The notes under the pieces are model-generated. The model did not search any database, was not told where the DNA came from, and saw only the letters and a program-made list of their open reading frames with translations. Made by a program: the position numbers and the translations under genes. Positions 1 through 11,443 of a stretch of 64,000 nt of DNA are shown here, in pieces; positions within the stretch are counted from its first letter, which is position 1, and the number at the start of each line of letters is the position of its first letter. This DNA comes from Anaeromyces robustus. Its lineage: Eukaryota > Neocallimastigomycota > Neocallimastigomycetes > Neocallimastigales > Neocallimastigaceae. Location: contig MCFG01000055.1 of NCBI GenBank assembly GCA_002104895.1, positions 48,501-112,500 on the forward strand. The letters run 5' to 3'.

Positions 1-78
1 GATACTATATTTATTCTTATACTTGTAAATGCTATCTACCGTCTTATACAAAGACAAAAATCATCTCACGCTGCGTAA
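1..78 (+). CDS. LURP-one-related protein, 3' end only (cut by window start)
   Basis: The first 25 codons read in frame 1 to a TAA at 76-78. They begin DTIFILILVNAIYRLIQ and end in a short Ser/His/Ala tail. This matches the last helix and tail of the complete paralogue at 13527-14147, which reads DVMFMLILVNDIFYIIQ, so this is the C-terminus of a fourth member of the tandem array. In LURP-one-related (Tubby C-like) folds this hydrophobic helix is the central C-terminal helix inside the barrel. Only the end is visible; start, length and intactness cannot be judged. The Ala-rich tail is shorter than in two neighbours. The family call rests on the paralogues and is firm; function is unknown. Confidence 0.8.
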   Translation, partial: DTIFILILVNAIYRLIQRQKSSHAA

Positions 79-675
79 ATTATAACATTATCTATTAAAA
101 TAATATTAAAAATAATAATTATAAAAGTATTATAAAAAAAATTAATAATAATAATAATAATAATAATATAAAAACGTTTAATTATAACAAAAAAAAATTT
201 TATAAAACGAAAAATGAAATTAAATATATATATATTTTATTTAATAATAAAAAATGTAATGTAATGAAATGAAATATATATATAATTTTATTTAATAATA
301 GAAATAAACAAATTTATCATAAAATAATAATAATAATAACAAAGAGAATAGAATAAAATGAAACATAATTTATATCAACAATATTAACATTATTTATAAA
401 AAAAATTATTTATTAATAAAATTTATTTATATTTTAATATATTTTAATATATTCTAATATATTTAATTATATATTTATCTGTTCATTTATTTATCTAAAT
501 TATTAATATATTAATTTACTTATATATATATATTATTTATTTATTTTTTTTTACTTTTTATTTATAAAAGGCATTTTTTCTTATTTTATTTTATTTTATT
601 TTTTTCTTATTTTATTTTATTTTATTTTATTTTATTTTATTTTTTGGAATAATATATTATTAAGATTTATTTTAA
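79..675. other. Intergenic AT-rich spacer
   Basis: About 600 bases between two LURP-one paralogues on the same strand. It is nearly all A/T with (AAT)n near 150-170 and a (TTTTA)n tract at about 580-645 just before the next start codon. No open frame of coding character was seen on either strand. Any promoter and the upstream gene's 3' UTR must lie here, but no specific element can be named. Confidence 0.6.
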
Positions 676-1302
676 ATGACAAGAACATTTTTACCAATAA
701 ATAATGAAATATGTGTAATTGATAATAAATTTATTTCCCAAGATAATTCTATATATTATTTAAAAACAAAAGGAAAATTTTCATTTAAATTTTATATAGA
801 AGATGTCAATAATAATAAACTCTTTAAAAGTACCTACGAAAATTTTCCTAAATGTGGTTATCTAAAAGATCCAGAAAATGATAAAGTATTATATAAATTT
901 AAAAATATACATCATTTTACTAAAGCCAACGAATTAATCATTGAATGTTTTGAAAATGATAGAATAATGGAGACCATAATTTGTAACGTTATGCCAAATA
1001 ATTCATTAACACGTCATAGGTTTATAATTAATTTTTATAATAAAGCTATAAAAAAGAATGAATGTCTTGAAGTTGACTGTTCCAAAAATTTTAAAGATTG
1101 TAATGTTTTTTATGGTAAAAGAAAAGAAAATGGTATATTAATATGTAAATTTGATTCTTCCCATCATTTAATGGGTTTTAATTTTAAAATAGAAATTGCT
1201 CCAAAAATTGATGTTATGTTTATTATAATACTTTTGAATTATATTTTCCGAATTATAAATGGTAGAAATAGAGTTGGTGGTGCAGCAGCAGCAGCTGTTT
1301 AA
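676..1302 (+). CDS. LURP-one-related (Tubby C-like) protein, 208 aa
   Basis: Single-exon protein of 208 residues that fits the LURP-one-related family (Tubby C-terminal-like fold). The N-terminal part reads ICVIDNKFIS...YYLK, followed by strand pairs ending in GYLKDP near residue 60-66. The C-terminal half carries KIEIAPKIDVMFIIILLNY, the usual short strand followed by a long hydrophobic helix. The tail is Gly/Ala-rich. The fold is known from plant defence-related LOR proteins and is related to scramblases; the role in fungi is not established. No signal peptide is seen, so an internal location is likely. Two other complete paralogues and one partial one lie in the window, all on this strand. 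The ATG at 676 is the first in frame and opens the conserved block, so the start is well placed. Confidence 0.8.
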   Translation: MTRTFLPINNEICVIDNKFISQDNSIYYLKTKGKFSFKFYIEDVNNNKLFKSTYENFPKCGYLKDPENDKVLYKFKNIHHFTKANELIIECFENDRIMETIICNVMPNNSLTRHRFIINFYNKAIKKNECLEVDCSKNFKDCNVFYGKRKENGILICKFDSSHHLMGFNFKIEIAPKIDVMFIIILLNYIFRIINGRNRVGGAAAAAV

Positions 1303-1940
1303 ATTTAATAAATTAAAAAAAAATTACTTTTTAATTATAATGTTTTTTTTTTATAATTTTAAAAATAATAATAAATTTATTATTAATAAATAAACAAATA
1401 ATAATATCAATTTTTTAATTAAATTTATATAATCTTTTAAATAAAAATATTATATATATAATATAAAAAAAGTGTATATATTTATATATATTTATACAAT
1501 CTTTAATGAATAATATTAGATATTATTTCATAGTAATACCTAATATTTATAGTATTTTCTAATACTTTAAATAATAACCATAATAAATATTTTTAAATAA
1601 TAAATATGGTAAAATTATAATATATTCATTTAAAATAAATAAAATACATATATATATATAATAATATAAAAAGACAAGAAAAGAAAAAATTGTTAAATTT
1701 TGTTAATAAATAAGCATAATTATATTAATCTTTATTTTCTTATTTATTGATATGATTAATTTATTGATTTATTTATATATTTATATATATTTATATATTT
1801 ATTTATTAATTTATTATTTATTTAGTTAATTAATTAATTAATTAGTTATTTATATATATATTTATTTTATTTATTATATATTTATATATTTATTTTATTT
1901 ATTTATTATTTATTTAGTTAATTATTTATATGAAATATAT

Positions 1941-1993
1941 TTACTACTTGGGTCGATAATAAATGCCCATCTTATTATCGACCCAAGTAGTAA
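1941..1993. repeat. Perfect 22-bp inverted repeat (hairpin)
   Basis: Arms at 1941-1962 and 1972-1993 are perfect complements around a 9-base loop. The arms contain ACTTGGGTCGATAATA and its complement, far richer in G and C than the flanks, so chance pairing of A/T runs does not explain it. It lies directly against the start of the dispersed repeat copy at about 1995. It could be a hairpin RNA, a transposon end or a replication-made palindrome; the sequence does not decide. Confidence 0.8.
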
Positions 1994-1994
1994 A

Positions 1995-2175
1995 ATAGGA
2001 TAAATCAATTTTGCTTTATTTCCCTATGTAGAATTAAAAGTTAGTATGGATTTATTGTTTTTATAGTATAATACTATACTACTTTATACCCTCCAATATT
2101 ATTCATTATTATCTATAATATTTATCTATGTTTATCTGGGTTTTTTTTTTTATTATTAGTATTTTTTTTTTTTAT

Positions 2176-2206
<31 letters not shown>

Positions 2207-2270
2207 TTCATGTATATTAATAATTAAACATAATAATGACGATGAACAAATTGTGTGCCTTAAAAAAAAA
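1995..2270 (+). repeat. Dispersed poly(A)-ended repeat, copy A (diverged)
   Basis: Shares ordered blocks with the minus strand of 56803-57045: ATAGGATARATCAATTTT, GTATGGATTTATTGTTTTTA, CTCCARTATTAT, TTATCTATAATATTT, ATTCATGTAT and ACAAATTGTGTGCC. It ends in a run of A at 2261-2270. The AATAAA of the other copies reads AATAAT here, so this copy looks older. Its orientation is opposite to the two other copies. Confidence 0.7.
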
Positions 2271-2576
2271 TCTTTTTATATTAATAATTAAATATAATAA
2301 TGAATTTAAAATATAAAAAAATTTTTAATAATAAATAAAATTTTCAAATAAAAAAAAAAAAAAAGAATCTTCTTAACTATCATCATAAAATGTATTATGT
2401 TTATATGGACTACACATAATAAAACCTATTTTAAAAAAAAAAATAAAAAATAATTAAAATATTTTATCAATAATTGGATTTTTTGGTTTTTAAAAAAAAT
2501 TGTTTTTTTTTTTATTATCATTATATCTTTAAAAAAAATTGACAATTTTAAAAGAAAATAATTTAAATTAAAGTAA

Positions 2577-2620
<44 letters not shown>

Positions 2621-3083
2621 TTTAAATATTGTCATTATCAATTAAATATTGATACAAGGGAAAAAAAAATCTTGTATACTTTTTGTTACTTTTATTTATC
2701 ATTAAGGGTAAAATAAAAAATTCAAACTTATAAGCAATAATAAAAATAAAAAATAAATAAATAAATAAATAAATAAAAATATTTAATATATTGATAATTA
2801 ATTTTAGTTTTAATTTTAATATCAGTTTTAAAATGCTTAATGAAGTTATTAAAAATGAATTATATGTAAATATATAATAATAATAATAATAATAATTTAT
2901 AATTTTTTTTAAAAAAAAAAAAAACTTTCTCCTCCTTTTTTTTTTTATAATGATATTATTATTATTATTATCATTACTATTTAAAAAAGAATATCAAATA
3001 TTAAAATAATATATCATATCATTTAAAAAAAAATTTATTATGATCATTATCATTATTATCAATTTACAATATATATATATACA

Positions 3084-3441
3084 ATGTCTTATTATGATTA
3101 CTACAACACAAATTATAGTTTTAATATTATTGATGTACGTATTTATTAAAATATGTAAAAAAAAAAAAAATTCATGAAACTAAAATAAATATATATAACT
3201 ATTCTTATAATGTCAATATCAATTTTAGTTTTAATTTCATTTTCATTTTCAATATCAATATAAATAGTAATAATGAAATATTTAAAAATATTAATACTAA
3301 TGAAATTTAAACAAACTTTACAGGTCAAAGATAAGAATAGATGAAGAAGTATATGAATATATTTATAATTATATAAATTATGGATATAAAATATTAATTA
3401 AAAATGATACTTTATTAGGAAATAAAATTGGTATAATCTAA
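3084..3441 (+). CDS. Possible small two-exon gene, 53 aa, unknown function
   Basis: A tentative call. An ATG at 3084 opens MSYYDYYNTNYSFNIID, followed by GTACGT at 3135. A second coding-like stretch starts after an AG at 3329-3330 and reads IRIDEEVYEYIYNY, then on to a TAA at 3439-3441. Joining 3084-3134 to 3331-3441 keeps the frame and gives 53 residues. A more usual-looking acceptor at 3322-3323 would break the frame. Residue use (Asp, Glu, Gly, varied) differs from the simple sequence around it, which is the main support. No family recognised. It could equally be a fragment of a larger or dead gene. Confidence 0.25.
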
Positions 3442-4800
3442 AGTTAAAAAAATTGTACATATAATTACAAAAAAAGAAATTAATAATAAATAATAATAAA
3501 AATTGTCAAATAAATAAAAATAAATTAAAATAAATAAATAAATAAATAAAAACTAATAATTAAAATAAATAATTACTATATTTTAAATATATTTAAGTAA
3601 TAGAAGAGAATTGATTTAGATTATATATAAGATATTATATTTATTTAATAATCTTTTATACACCAAGAATTTTTTATTTTTTATTTTTTATTCTTCTATT
3701 TTTCTATTTAATTATTTAATTTGTTCTTTTATATATATATTAAAGAGAAAAAAAAAAAAAAGTTTGATTTTTTTATTTTTTTTTTTTAGATCATATTTTT
3801 TTAAAACAATACTTACGTAATAAATTAAAAAAAAAATTTTGTGATTTAAAAAATGAATAACAAATTTTTATTTTATTTTATTAATTATTTTATGATTAAT
3901 ATATTTTATTTTATTATTAATATATTTTATTTTATTTAATTTTATTTAATTTGATTATAATGATTAATATATTTTATTTTATTTTACATATACATAAATT
4001 AAATTAAATTAAATTAAATTTAAATTAAATATTTTCTTAATTACAAAAATAAAACTTTAAATAATATGATTTATGAAAAGGATTATAATTTATGATTAAA
4101 AAAGTTGAAAAATGTTCAATTTCATTGTCATCATCAAAATTATAAAATTAGTTTAGTATAAATTATTTATTAGTTAACCATTTTTTTTTTTTATTTATTT
4201 CAGGTCTTAATACCATTCTGTTATTTATTATCATTTATTTATTAAAATAAATTACTTTTTTTTTTTAAAGTGAATATTTTTATAATCATCATCATCATCA
4301 TAATTTAGAGTTAAAACTATTCAAATGATCCTATAAATTTTTTTTTTATATTAAAATATTTAAAATAATAATTATTTTTTTTTAATAATAAATATGGTTT
4401 TTATTAATAAAATTTTCTTTTTTCCTATTTTATCTATATTAAGAAAAGAATAAATGACTCCCAGCATTTATTATTAATATTATTATTATATTAAAAAAAA
4501 AAAAGAAAAGAGATTTTAATAAATACTAATTAAAATGGTAACAAATAATAAATTAAATTAAATAGAGTAGGAATAAATTAATAAATGAATAAATGAATAA
4601 ATAAATAAATAAATGAATATATTAATAAATGAATAAATATATTAATAAATGAATAAATATATATTACAAATAAAAGAAAAGAAAATAAAATAGAGTTTTT
4701 TTTTAATATTCCGTAGTGACTTATTCCATTTTAATAATTAAGGTTTTTTTTTAAGGAAAATTTATTATATAAATAAAAAAATTTTTTCACTTTTGATAAG

Positions 4801-4831
<31 letters not shown>

Positions 4832-4912
4832 AAATAATAATAATAATAAATATTATTAAAAACAAAAGAAAAAAGTAAAGTAAAAAAAAAAAAAATAAAA
4901 ATAAGAACAAAA

Positions 4913-5545
4913 ATGACAGTTACTTCACCAAATGAAGAATTATGTATCATTGATTCTAAATATGTTAATGAAAAGGAATCTTTATATTATTTAAAATTTG
5001 ATTATATTCCTAGAACTGAATATCTTCTTCAAGATAGTAATCATAATGATATTTTCAAAATTACCTATTCTGGATTATGTACATATGATACTATCTTTAA
5101 AGATATTAAAAGTGGTCAAGAATTATATAAATGTGAAAGAAAAGAACATTTGACTAAATCTAATGAATTTAAAATTAAAGATATTGAAAAAGATGAAACA
5201 ATTTTTGAAGCTAAAATATCAAAAAAAAATTCATTAACTCATTATAAATATTTAGTTACTTTTACCAATAAAGTTACAGGAAAAGATGAATCCCTTGAAT
5301 TTGTATTTTCATTTAGTGGTCAAGAATGTAAAGTTTATTATGGTGAAAAAAAAAAGGAAGGTAAATTAATTTGTCAATCTAGTAATATAAGCAAAACTGC
5401 TTATGAAAACAAAATAGAAATTGCTTCAAATGTAGATACTATGTTTATGTTAATAATTTATAATGAAATTGTCCATAGTCATTATTTGGAAAATGCTACT
5501 ATGCAAGGTGTTGCTCTTGCAAGTACAATTAGTATAATGAGTTAA
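4913..5545 (+). CDS. LURP-one-related (Tubby C-like) protein, 210 aa
   Basis: Single-exon paralogue of the genes at 676 and 13527. It begins MTVTSPNEELCIIDSKYVNE and keeps the same order of blocks: YYLKFDY, the LTKSNEF strand near residue 82, ECKVYYGEKKKEGKLICQ and EIASNVDTMFMLIIYNEIV near the end. It differs from its sisters in the C-terminal tail, which is not an Ala run but ends ALASTISIMS. It lacks a signal peptide. The start is the first in-frame ATG and lines up with its paralogues. A diverged 71-bp tandem duplication of the 3' end follows the stop. Family call firm, cellular role unknown. Confidence 0.8.
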   Translation: MTVTSPNEELCIIDSKYVNEKESLYYLKFDYIPRTEYLLQDSNHNDIFKITYSGLCTYDTIFKDIKSGQELYKCERKEHLTKSNEFKIKDIEKDETIFEAKISKKNSLTHYKYLVTFTNKVTGKDESLEFVFSFSGQECKVYYGEKKKEGKLICQSSNISKTAYENKIEIASNVDTMFMLIIYNEIVHSHYLENATMQGVALASTISIMS

Positions 5546-5611
5546 ATTTACGTCATATGGACAGTCTTACTATGCAAGGTTTTTTCTATTACAAGTATTG
5601 CTAGTATACTA
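5497..5611 (+). repeat. 71-bp-offset tandem duplication of a gene 3' end
   Basis: The stretch 5497-5540, which codes the last residues of the LURP-one paralogue, returns diverged at 5568-5611. Shared blocks are TACTATGCAAGGT, ACAAGTA/GCAAGTA and AGTATA. The second copy is out of coding use after the stop at 5543-5545. Confidence 0.7.
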
Positions 5612-6319
5612 TACTTTATTAAATTTTAAGAATATATATATATACACATAAATATATATATATATATATATAATTTCAAAAATAAAAAAAAAAAAAAAAA
5701 GTAAAAATACAAAAAGGAAAAAAAAATTAATATAATATTAAAATAAAAAAAAATTTCTATTATAAAAATAATAATAATAGTAATAATATTTTCATAATAT
5801 TATTAAAATATTCTACAAGTACAAAAAAATGATAACATTAAAATATTTATATTTTAATTATTTCAATGCTTAAAAATAATTTTGATCATTGAATATATTA
5901 AAAAATTGAAATTGATTATAAATCAATAAAAAAAATTAAACATTCATTTTCAATTTTAATATTTATTTTTATAATAAGACTTTCAAAAAAAAAAAAATGA
6001 ATTGTTTAATAATACTTTTATAATTATATATATAAATATATATAATTAATATTGGTATAAAAAAAAAGGAATTTTACAATGAAAACTTGATAATAATAAA
6101 GTAAATATTATTTTTACCCTATGATTTCAATATTTATAATAATCCTTTTCATTGTGAATACTTTATCTATGAAATATTCATACTTTCATAAAAAGTTAAA
6201 AATAAAAATTAAATAAAATGTCCCAATTTTTATTTTTAATTTTTTATTTTAAACTTTTTATATATATTTACTATTAAATCTTAATTTAAAAATTAAGAAA
6301 AAACAAGAATCATAAATAT

Positions 6320-6358
<39 letters not shown>

Positions 6359-8207
6359 ATTCTTTTATTTTAATAATTAATAAGATTTATAAATAAGTTA
6401 ATTTATATTTAAAAATATAATATATAATATATAATATATATATTATTTTGAAAAATATATTTTTAAACTTTATTTATAATTACTTAATAATTATAATGTA
6501 AAATGAAAAACACTTTTGAGAGAATAAAATAAAATAAGAAAGTTTTTACTCTCTTTCTTTCTTTTTTTTTTTTTATCTATATATATATATTTTATGAATA
6601 TATATATATATATTTATGTTAGTTATCACTTATTATATTTCAACATTAAACATATTTTATTATATCATCTTATTATCAACAACCATTATTCTATGTTATA
6701 TTAATATTTAGTTTTATTTTATATAAAACTAACAATTATAATAATACTAAAAAAAAAAAAACAGTATTAATGAACAAAATTTAAATATATTTTTAATTAA
6801 TTTTATTTTATTATAAAAAAATAAAATAAAAAAAAAACAAATAAAAAAAAAATAATAAGAAAAAAATAAAAGAAATATCATAAATAAATAAATAAATAAA
6901 TAAACATCTAAAAAATCATAATAATTGAATTTTTTATCTTTATTATATATATATATATATTTATTTATTAATTTATAATTCTATTTTATAAATTGTTTTG
7001 TAATTTTAAAGTATTAAATAAATAAATAAATAAAATATTTATTTATTTATTTATTTAAGTTATTATAACATAAAAAAAAAAAAATATGATGTTAATTAAA
7101 ATAATATGAATATAAAAAAAAAAAATGAAGCAAGCATGGTCATACTTTAAATCATGTAATATTATTAAATATATATATATATCAATATTTAATAATAATA
7201 TTAATATTAATAATAAATAATAATAATAATAAATAATTTTTTTATATTTATTATTACTATTAATTCTCTAAAGTCTATATTTCTCTTGTAGGTAAATTTA
7301 TATATATAAATTTTCATACAAGAATATAATATATTAAAAAAATAATAATTATTATTATAATAATAATAATTCTTATCTTCAAAATTGTTATTAATTTTTT
7401 TTTTTTAATAATTTTAATTTGAAAAAAAAAAAAAAAAAAGTTTATTTATTATTTTATACTTTATATAAAAAAGAAGTTTTTTCTTTTTTTATTTTCTTTA
7501 ATAAAAAAAAAAAAAAAAAAAAGTATATTTTAAAGATAACATATTTCCTGTTTCTATTGAAAATTGTATAATGATAATTTATTATTATTCTTTGTTTTTT
7601 TTTTTTATTTTTTTTTATTTTTTTTTGCTTTTGTTTTTGTTTTTTGTTTTTTTTTTAACAGATTGATTTAACTTTATATATTTTTAATAATAATAATTTT
7701 TTAAATTTTATAAAATCTAATTTCTAATTTTATGTTTATTTCTTTTTCTATTTTCTATTTCAATTGCTATTGCTACTTTTTTTATGCTGAAAGTAAAACA
7801 CTGAGAACTTTGCCCTACGAACATAGAATTGAGCTAGATTTTTTTTTCCACAGCAGAAGAATGATTATAAGACACACCCTAGAGGACCTAGATTGCTAAA
7901 CTTGGGCCTATATGGTTATTACTATTTATTTTTTTCTATTTCAATTGCTATTGCTACTTCTATTGTTATTTCTATTTTATTTTATTTTTATTATTATATT
8001 ATTATTTCTACTTTTATTACTATATTGTTATTGTTATTGCTATTGTTATTGTTATTGCTATTGTTATTGTTATTATTATTGTTATTGTTATTGTTATGGT
8101 TATGGTCATGGTTATGGTTATGATTATGGTTATGGTTATTTATTATTTATTATTTGTTATTTGTTATTTGTTATTTGTTATTATTATGATTTATTATATT
8201 TCATATT
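5546..8207. other. 2.7-kb intergenic region, simple DNA with one complex block
   Basis: Long A and T runs, (TA)n and (AAAT)n. The exception is 7779-7931, a complex block between perfect direct repeats, described separately. From about 7960 to 8200 the plus strand is a degenerate (TATTGT/TATTGC/TATGGT)n array whose frames read as Leu or Cys-Tyr runs; these are not genes. Confidence 0.6.
7751..7959. mobile_element. 153-bp complex insert flanked by 28-bp direct repeats
   Basis: Bases 7751-7778 and 7932-7959 are identical over 28 bp (core ATTTCAATTGCTATTGCTAC). Between them lies a 153-bp block with near-normal base composition. On the plus strand an open frame from upstream runs to a TAA at 7897-7899 and includes LRTLPYEHRIELD. 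The arrangement suggests an inserted element with a long target duplication, or a copy made by template switching. No terminal inverted repeat or poly(A) seen. Family not identified. Confidence 0.45.
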
Positions 8208-10577
8208 TCATATTTCATCATCATCATTAAATATTTTACCACTACTATTATTATTATTTGTAGCTAAAGTAGCTATACAAGCAGAATTATTATTACTACT
8301 ATAAGCTCCTGAACCAAAAGTTAATTCACAAGTCTTAACAGGAGCTTCACTAGGTATAAAATCTTTATTAACACTATTAACAAAAGTTAACCTAAAACTT
8401 TTTCGTTTTATAATGCAATCAATAATTTTAATTCCATATAATAATCCATAATTAGACATAGAAATAATAACTATCATACAAGTATAGATGATAAAATAGA
8501 TATAAAATTGTTTAACTTTTATTATAATATCAAATAGAAATAAAATGACAAAGGAAAGTATATCAATATATAAAAGTGTTACAATAGCTCTAGTTTCATA
8601 GGTTGTTTTTTTAATATTCCATTCAATAAATACATAAACTAATATGAGAGAAATTAATAGAATGATATATAACATCGTGATACCAAATAATATTTTACCA
8701 AACATATTTTTCATTTTACATATTTGATAATTTTGACCTTCAGAATTCATAATATTTTTAATATCATATTCATAAGTTAAAGATAAACCATTTAAAATTC
8801 CTTCCATGATAATAAATATTGATATAAATTTATATTTATGATTTTCAATCCATAGAATCACATTATTTTTAATAGGGAAATTAATGATAAGTCGATAAAT
8901 AATTGGTATATAATTTAAATTTAATCCAGAGAAAAATAATATAAATGACCAATGACATTTACTACTGCTGGGAATTCCATATTTGGTATAAACACTACAT
9001 AATATAAAAATGGAACCCAAAACATAGATAAACCAAAAATCAGTGGTAAGGAATTCAAAGAGTGAACAAAAATCTTCTACAAATAAAAATATTAATGAAA
9101 AGAACATTAATAGGGTTAAAATACTAATGATAATATTTATAATAAACCCTAAAAGGGAATAATTTTTATTAATTGAAATATAATAAATTCTTGTTATATC
9201 ATCTGCTTTTTTTAAAGCTTTTTCTGCTGATAAATCACCATATAAAAATTCATAAATATATTGTCTAAATTTTTCTGAATATTCATCATAATTTGGAATT
9301 TTATAGGATGGTCTTCCAATAGGTTGTAAATTTTTAAAAACTTCACAATCACATGCTTGACATACTTCTTCATCATCAAATAATGTTAATATTCCTGAAA
9401 TCATTAATTGTTTTAAAAAATATTTTTTTTGCATTTCTGGAGAAGAGATAAATTGTAATACGGCTAAGGATGCAAATTTTTTTTCTTCGGATAAATTTTT
9501 AAATATACCAACATTATATCCTGCTACTATAGCACCTGATATTCCTTCTTTAATTCCTGGTAAAATAGACATATCATAGGTATGTTTAAAAAAGATTTCT
9601 GGTGTAATAAAATATTTTAAAAATAAAGAATCACCATTTTTTAAACTGTTTAATGTATTATCTGTTCTAAATACAGAATCTTAACACGATTTATATATTA
9701 ATTATTTTTATTTATTTTATAATTATATATATTATATATATTGAAAAAAAAAATAATTATACTATTAATATAATAAATAACTTGATTTTAATTTTTTTTA
9801 AATATATATATAATAATAATAATATAATATAATATAATATAATATAATATAATATAATATAATATAATATAATATAATATAATATAATATAATATTATAT
9901 TATATAATATTTTTTTATAATTTTTTTATATTTTTTATTATAATATATATATATATTTTTTTTTCTAACCTGAAGATATTTCATCTTTAATTTGTTTTAA
10001 CTTTTCTAAAGAATTAATTGATACTTCACTTGTTAATTCTGGAAATGTTGAATTATATGATTCTCTACATGAGTATATAAATTCATAAATCGAACATATA
10101 CCAAAATCATCATCTATATATATATATATATATATATTATTCATAATAAAAAAAATAGTATTAATAATTATAAAAATAATTATAATAATAATAGTAATAA
10201 TAATAGTAATAATAATAATAGTAGTAGTTGTAAAAATGATATAAAACTTTAATGAAAATAATTATTACATTTTTTATATTTAATAATAAAGAAAAAAAAA
10301 GAAATTGTAATTAAATCAATATATTGAAATATATTAAAATAAAAATATATTTCTTATATAGTTACCAGTAAATAAACCGTTATATCCTATTATATTAGTA
10401 TTATTAAGTTTTTTTTCTTCATTTAAAATAAATTTACTGGTTTCTAATAATTCATCCCAGGTTTTTGGTATTTTTTTATTATATTTACTTAATAAAACTC
10501 TATTTGAATATAACACAGTATATGCTAATGATATAGGCTATTAAGTAATAATAATAATAATAATATATATATATATA

Positions 10578-10617
<40 letters not shown>

Positions 10618-10744
10618 AATTGTAACAAAAGTAAAATAGATATATTATATTATTATTAAAAACATAATAATATAAAATTATATAACAGATATATATATAT
10701 AAATATACAAATATATAAATATGTATATAAATTAATATTATTAT

Positions 10745-10775
<31 letters not shown>

Positions 10776-11443
10776 TACATAGTAATAATAATTATTTAAT
10801 AATATATTTTGGTATAAATTAAAAATAATATATATGATATATGATATATTATATATTATATATTATGTATGATAAATTATATATTACAAGTCCAACTAAT
10901 TCATCTTTATAATAGCATGTCTGATTAAGTAAATTTTGATTATATAAATTTAAATAATCTTGGGTAAAATAATCTTTTAAATCCAATAAATATTTTCCAT
11001 AATTTGCTATATATAGATTATCATAAACATAAATATCATATTTATTATATTTTTTAAGAAGTACTTCTGTTGATGATCCAAAATCAGCTTTATTAGTTGT
11101 TGAATTGGTATTGGATAAAATATGTAATTTTGCTTGTATATCTAAATCATTTTCATTTGCATAAGTATTAAATTCATTAAAAATAGATAAATATACTTCA
11201 TCATTTGAATCATTAGAATATCCTAATATATTTACAATAATAGATTTTACAATATCTTTTTGAAAAAAAAAAAAAAATTTTTTTTAATAATATTATTAAT
11301 ATTTTTTTTTTTATTTATTGATTTGTTTATTTATAAGTAATATTAATTATTATTATAAAATAAATTATTTTTTTTAAAAAAAAACATCTACTTAATATTA
11401 AAATTAGCTGGAATAGTATTATTTTTATGAATATTTTATTCAT
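8208..11443 (-). CDS. SBP-7TM receptor-like protein, 735 aa, five exons
   Basis: Exons 11392-11443, 10888-11255, 10366-10537, 9970-10113 and 8208-9679 join in frame (2208 nt, 735 residues) with GT...AG introns of 136, 350, 252 and 290 nt. Exon 1 codes a signal peptide beginning MNKIFIKIILFQLILIL. Residues about 20-400 resemble bacterial family 1 extracellular solute-binding proteins, including PISLAYTVLYSNR, IPKTWDELLETSK and GISGAIVAGYN. Residues about 422-680 hold seven hydrophobic segments, then a cytoplasmic tail rich in Asn and Ser. The topology is that of class C GPCRs with a solute-binding sensor in place of the usual Venus flytrap. The core is more divergent than in the gene at 42761. 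Likely a plasma-membrane sensor of a small ligand; ligand and G-protein coupling unproven. One donor, GTTAGA at 9969, is unusual. Confidence 0.75.
9821..9893. repeat. (AATAT)n microsatellite inside an intron
   Basis: About 14 pentamer copies within the last intron of the SBP-7TM receptor gene (9680-9969). It should be length-variable but does not touch coding sequence. Confidence 0.85.

Larger units (their letters stand above)
1303..4912. other. 3.6-kb AT-rich intergenic region with dispersed repeat and hairpin
   Basis: Mostly A/T homopolymers and (AAT)n, (AAAT)n and (TTTA)n tracts. It holds a perfect 22-bp inverted repeat (1941-1993), a diverged copy of a dispersed repeat (about 1995-2270) and a possible small two-exon reading frame (3084-3441). 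Frames at 2426-2641 and 4765-4950 on the minus strand are only Leu/Phe/Tyr runs from simple sequence and were not called. Confidence 0.6.

Noticed and set aside
7779-7931. tRNA or tRNA-derived SINE
   Set aside because: No box A/box B pair or cloverleaf could be fitted on either strand; no other tRNA was found in the window.
7893-8304. Open frames coding Leu runs and Cys-Tyr repeats
   Set aside because: They are direct readings of a degenerate TATTGT/TATTGC array and run into the antisense of the receptor gene's 3' end.
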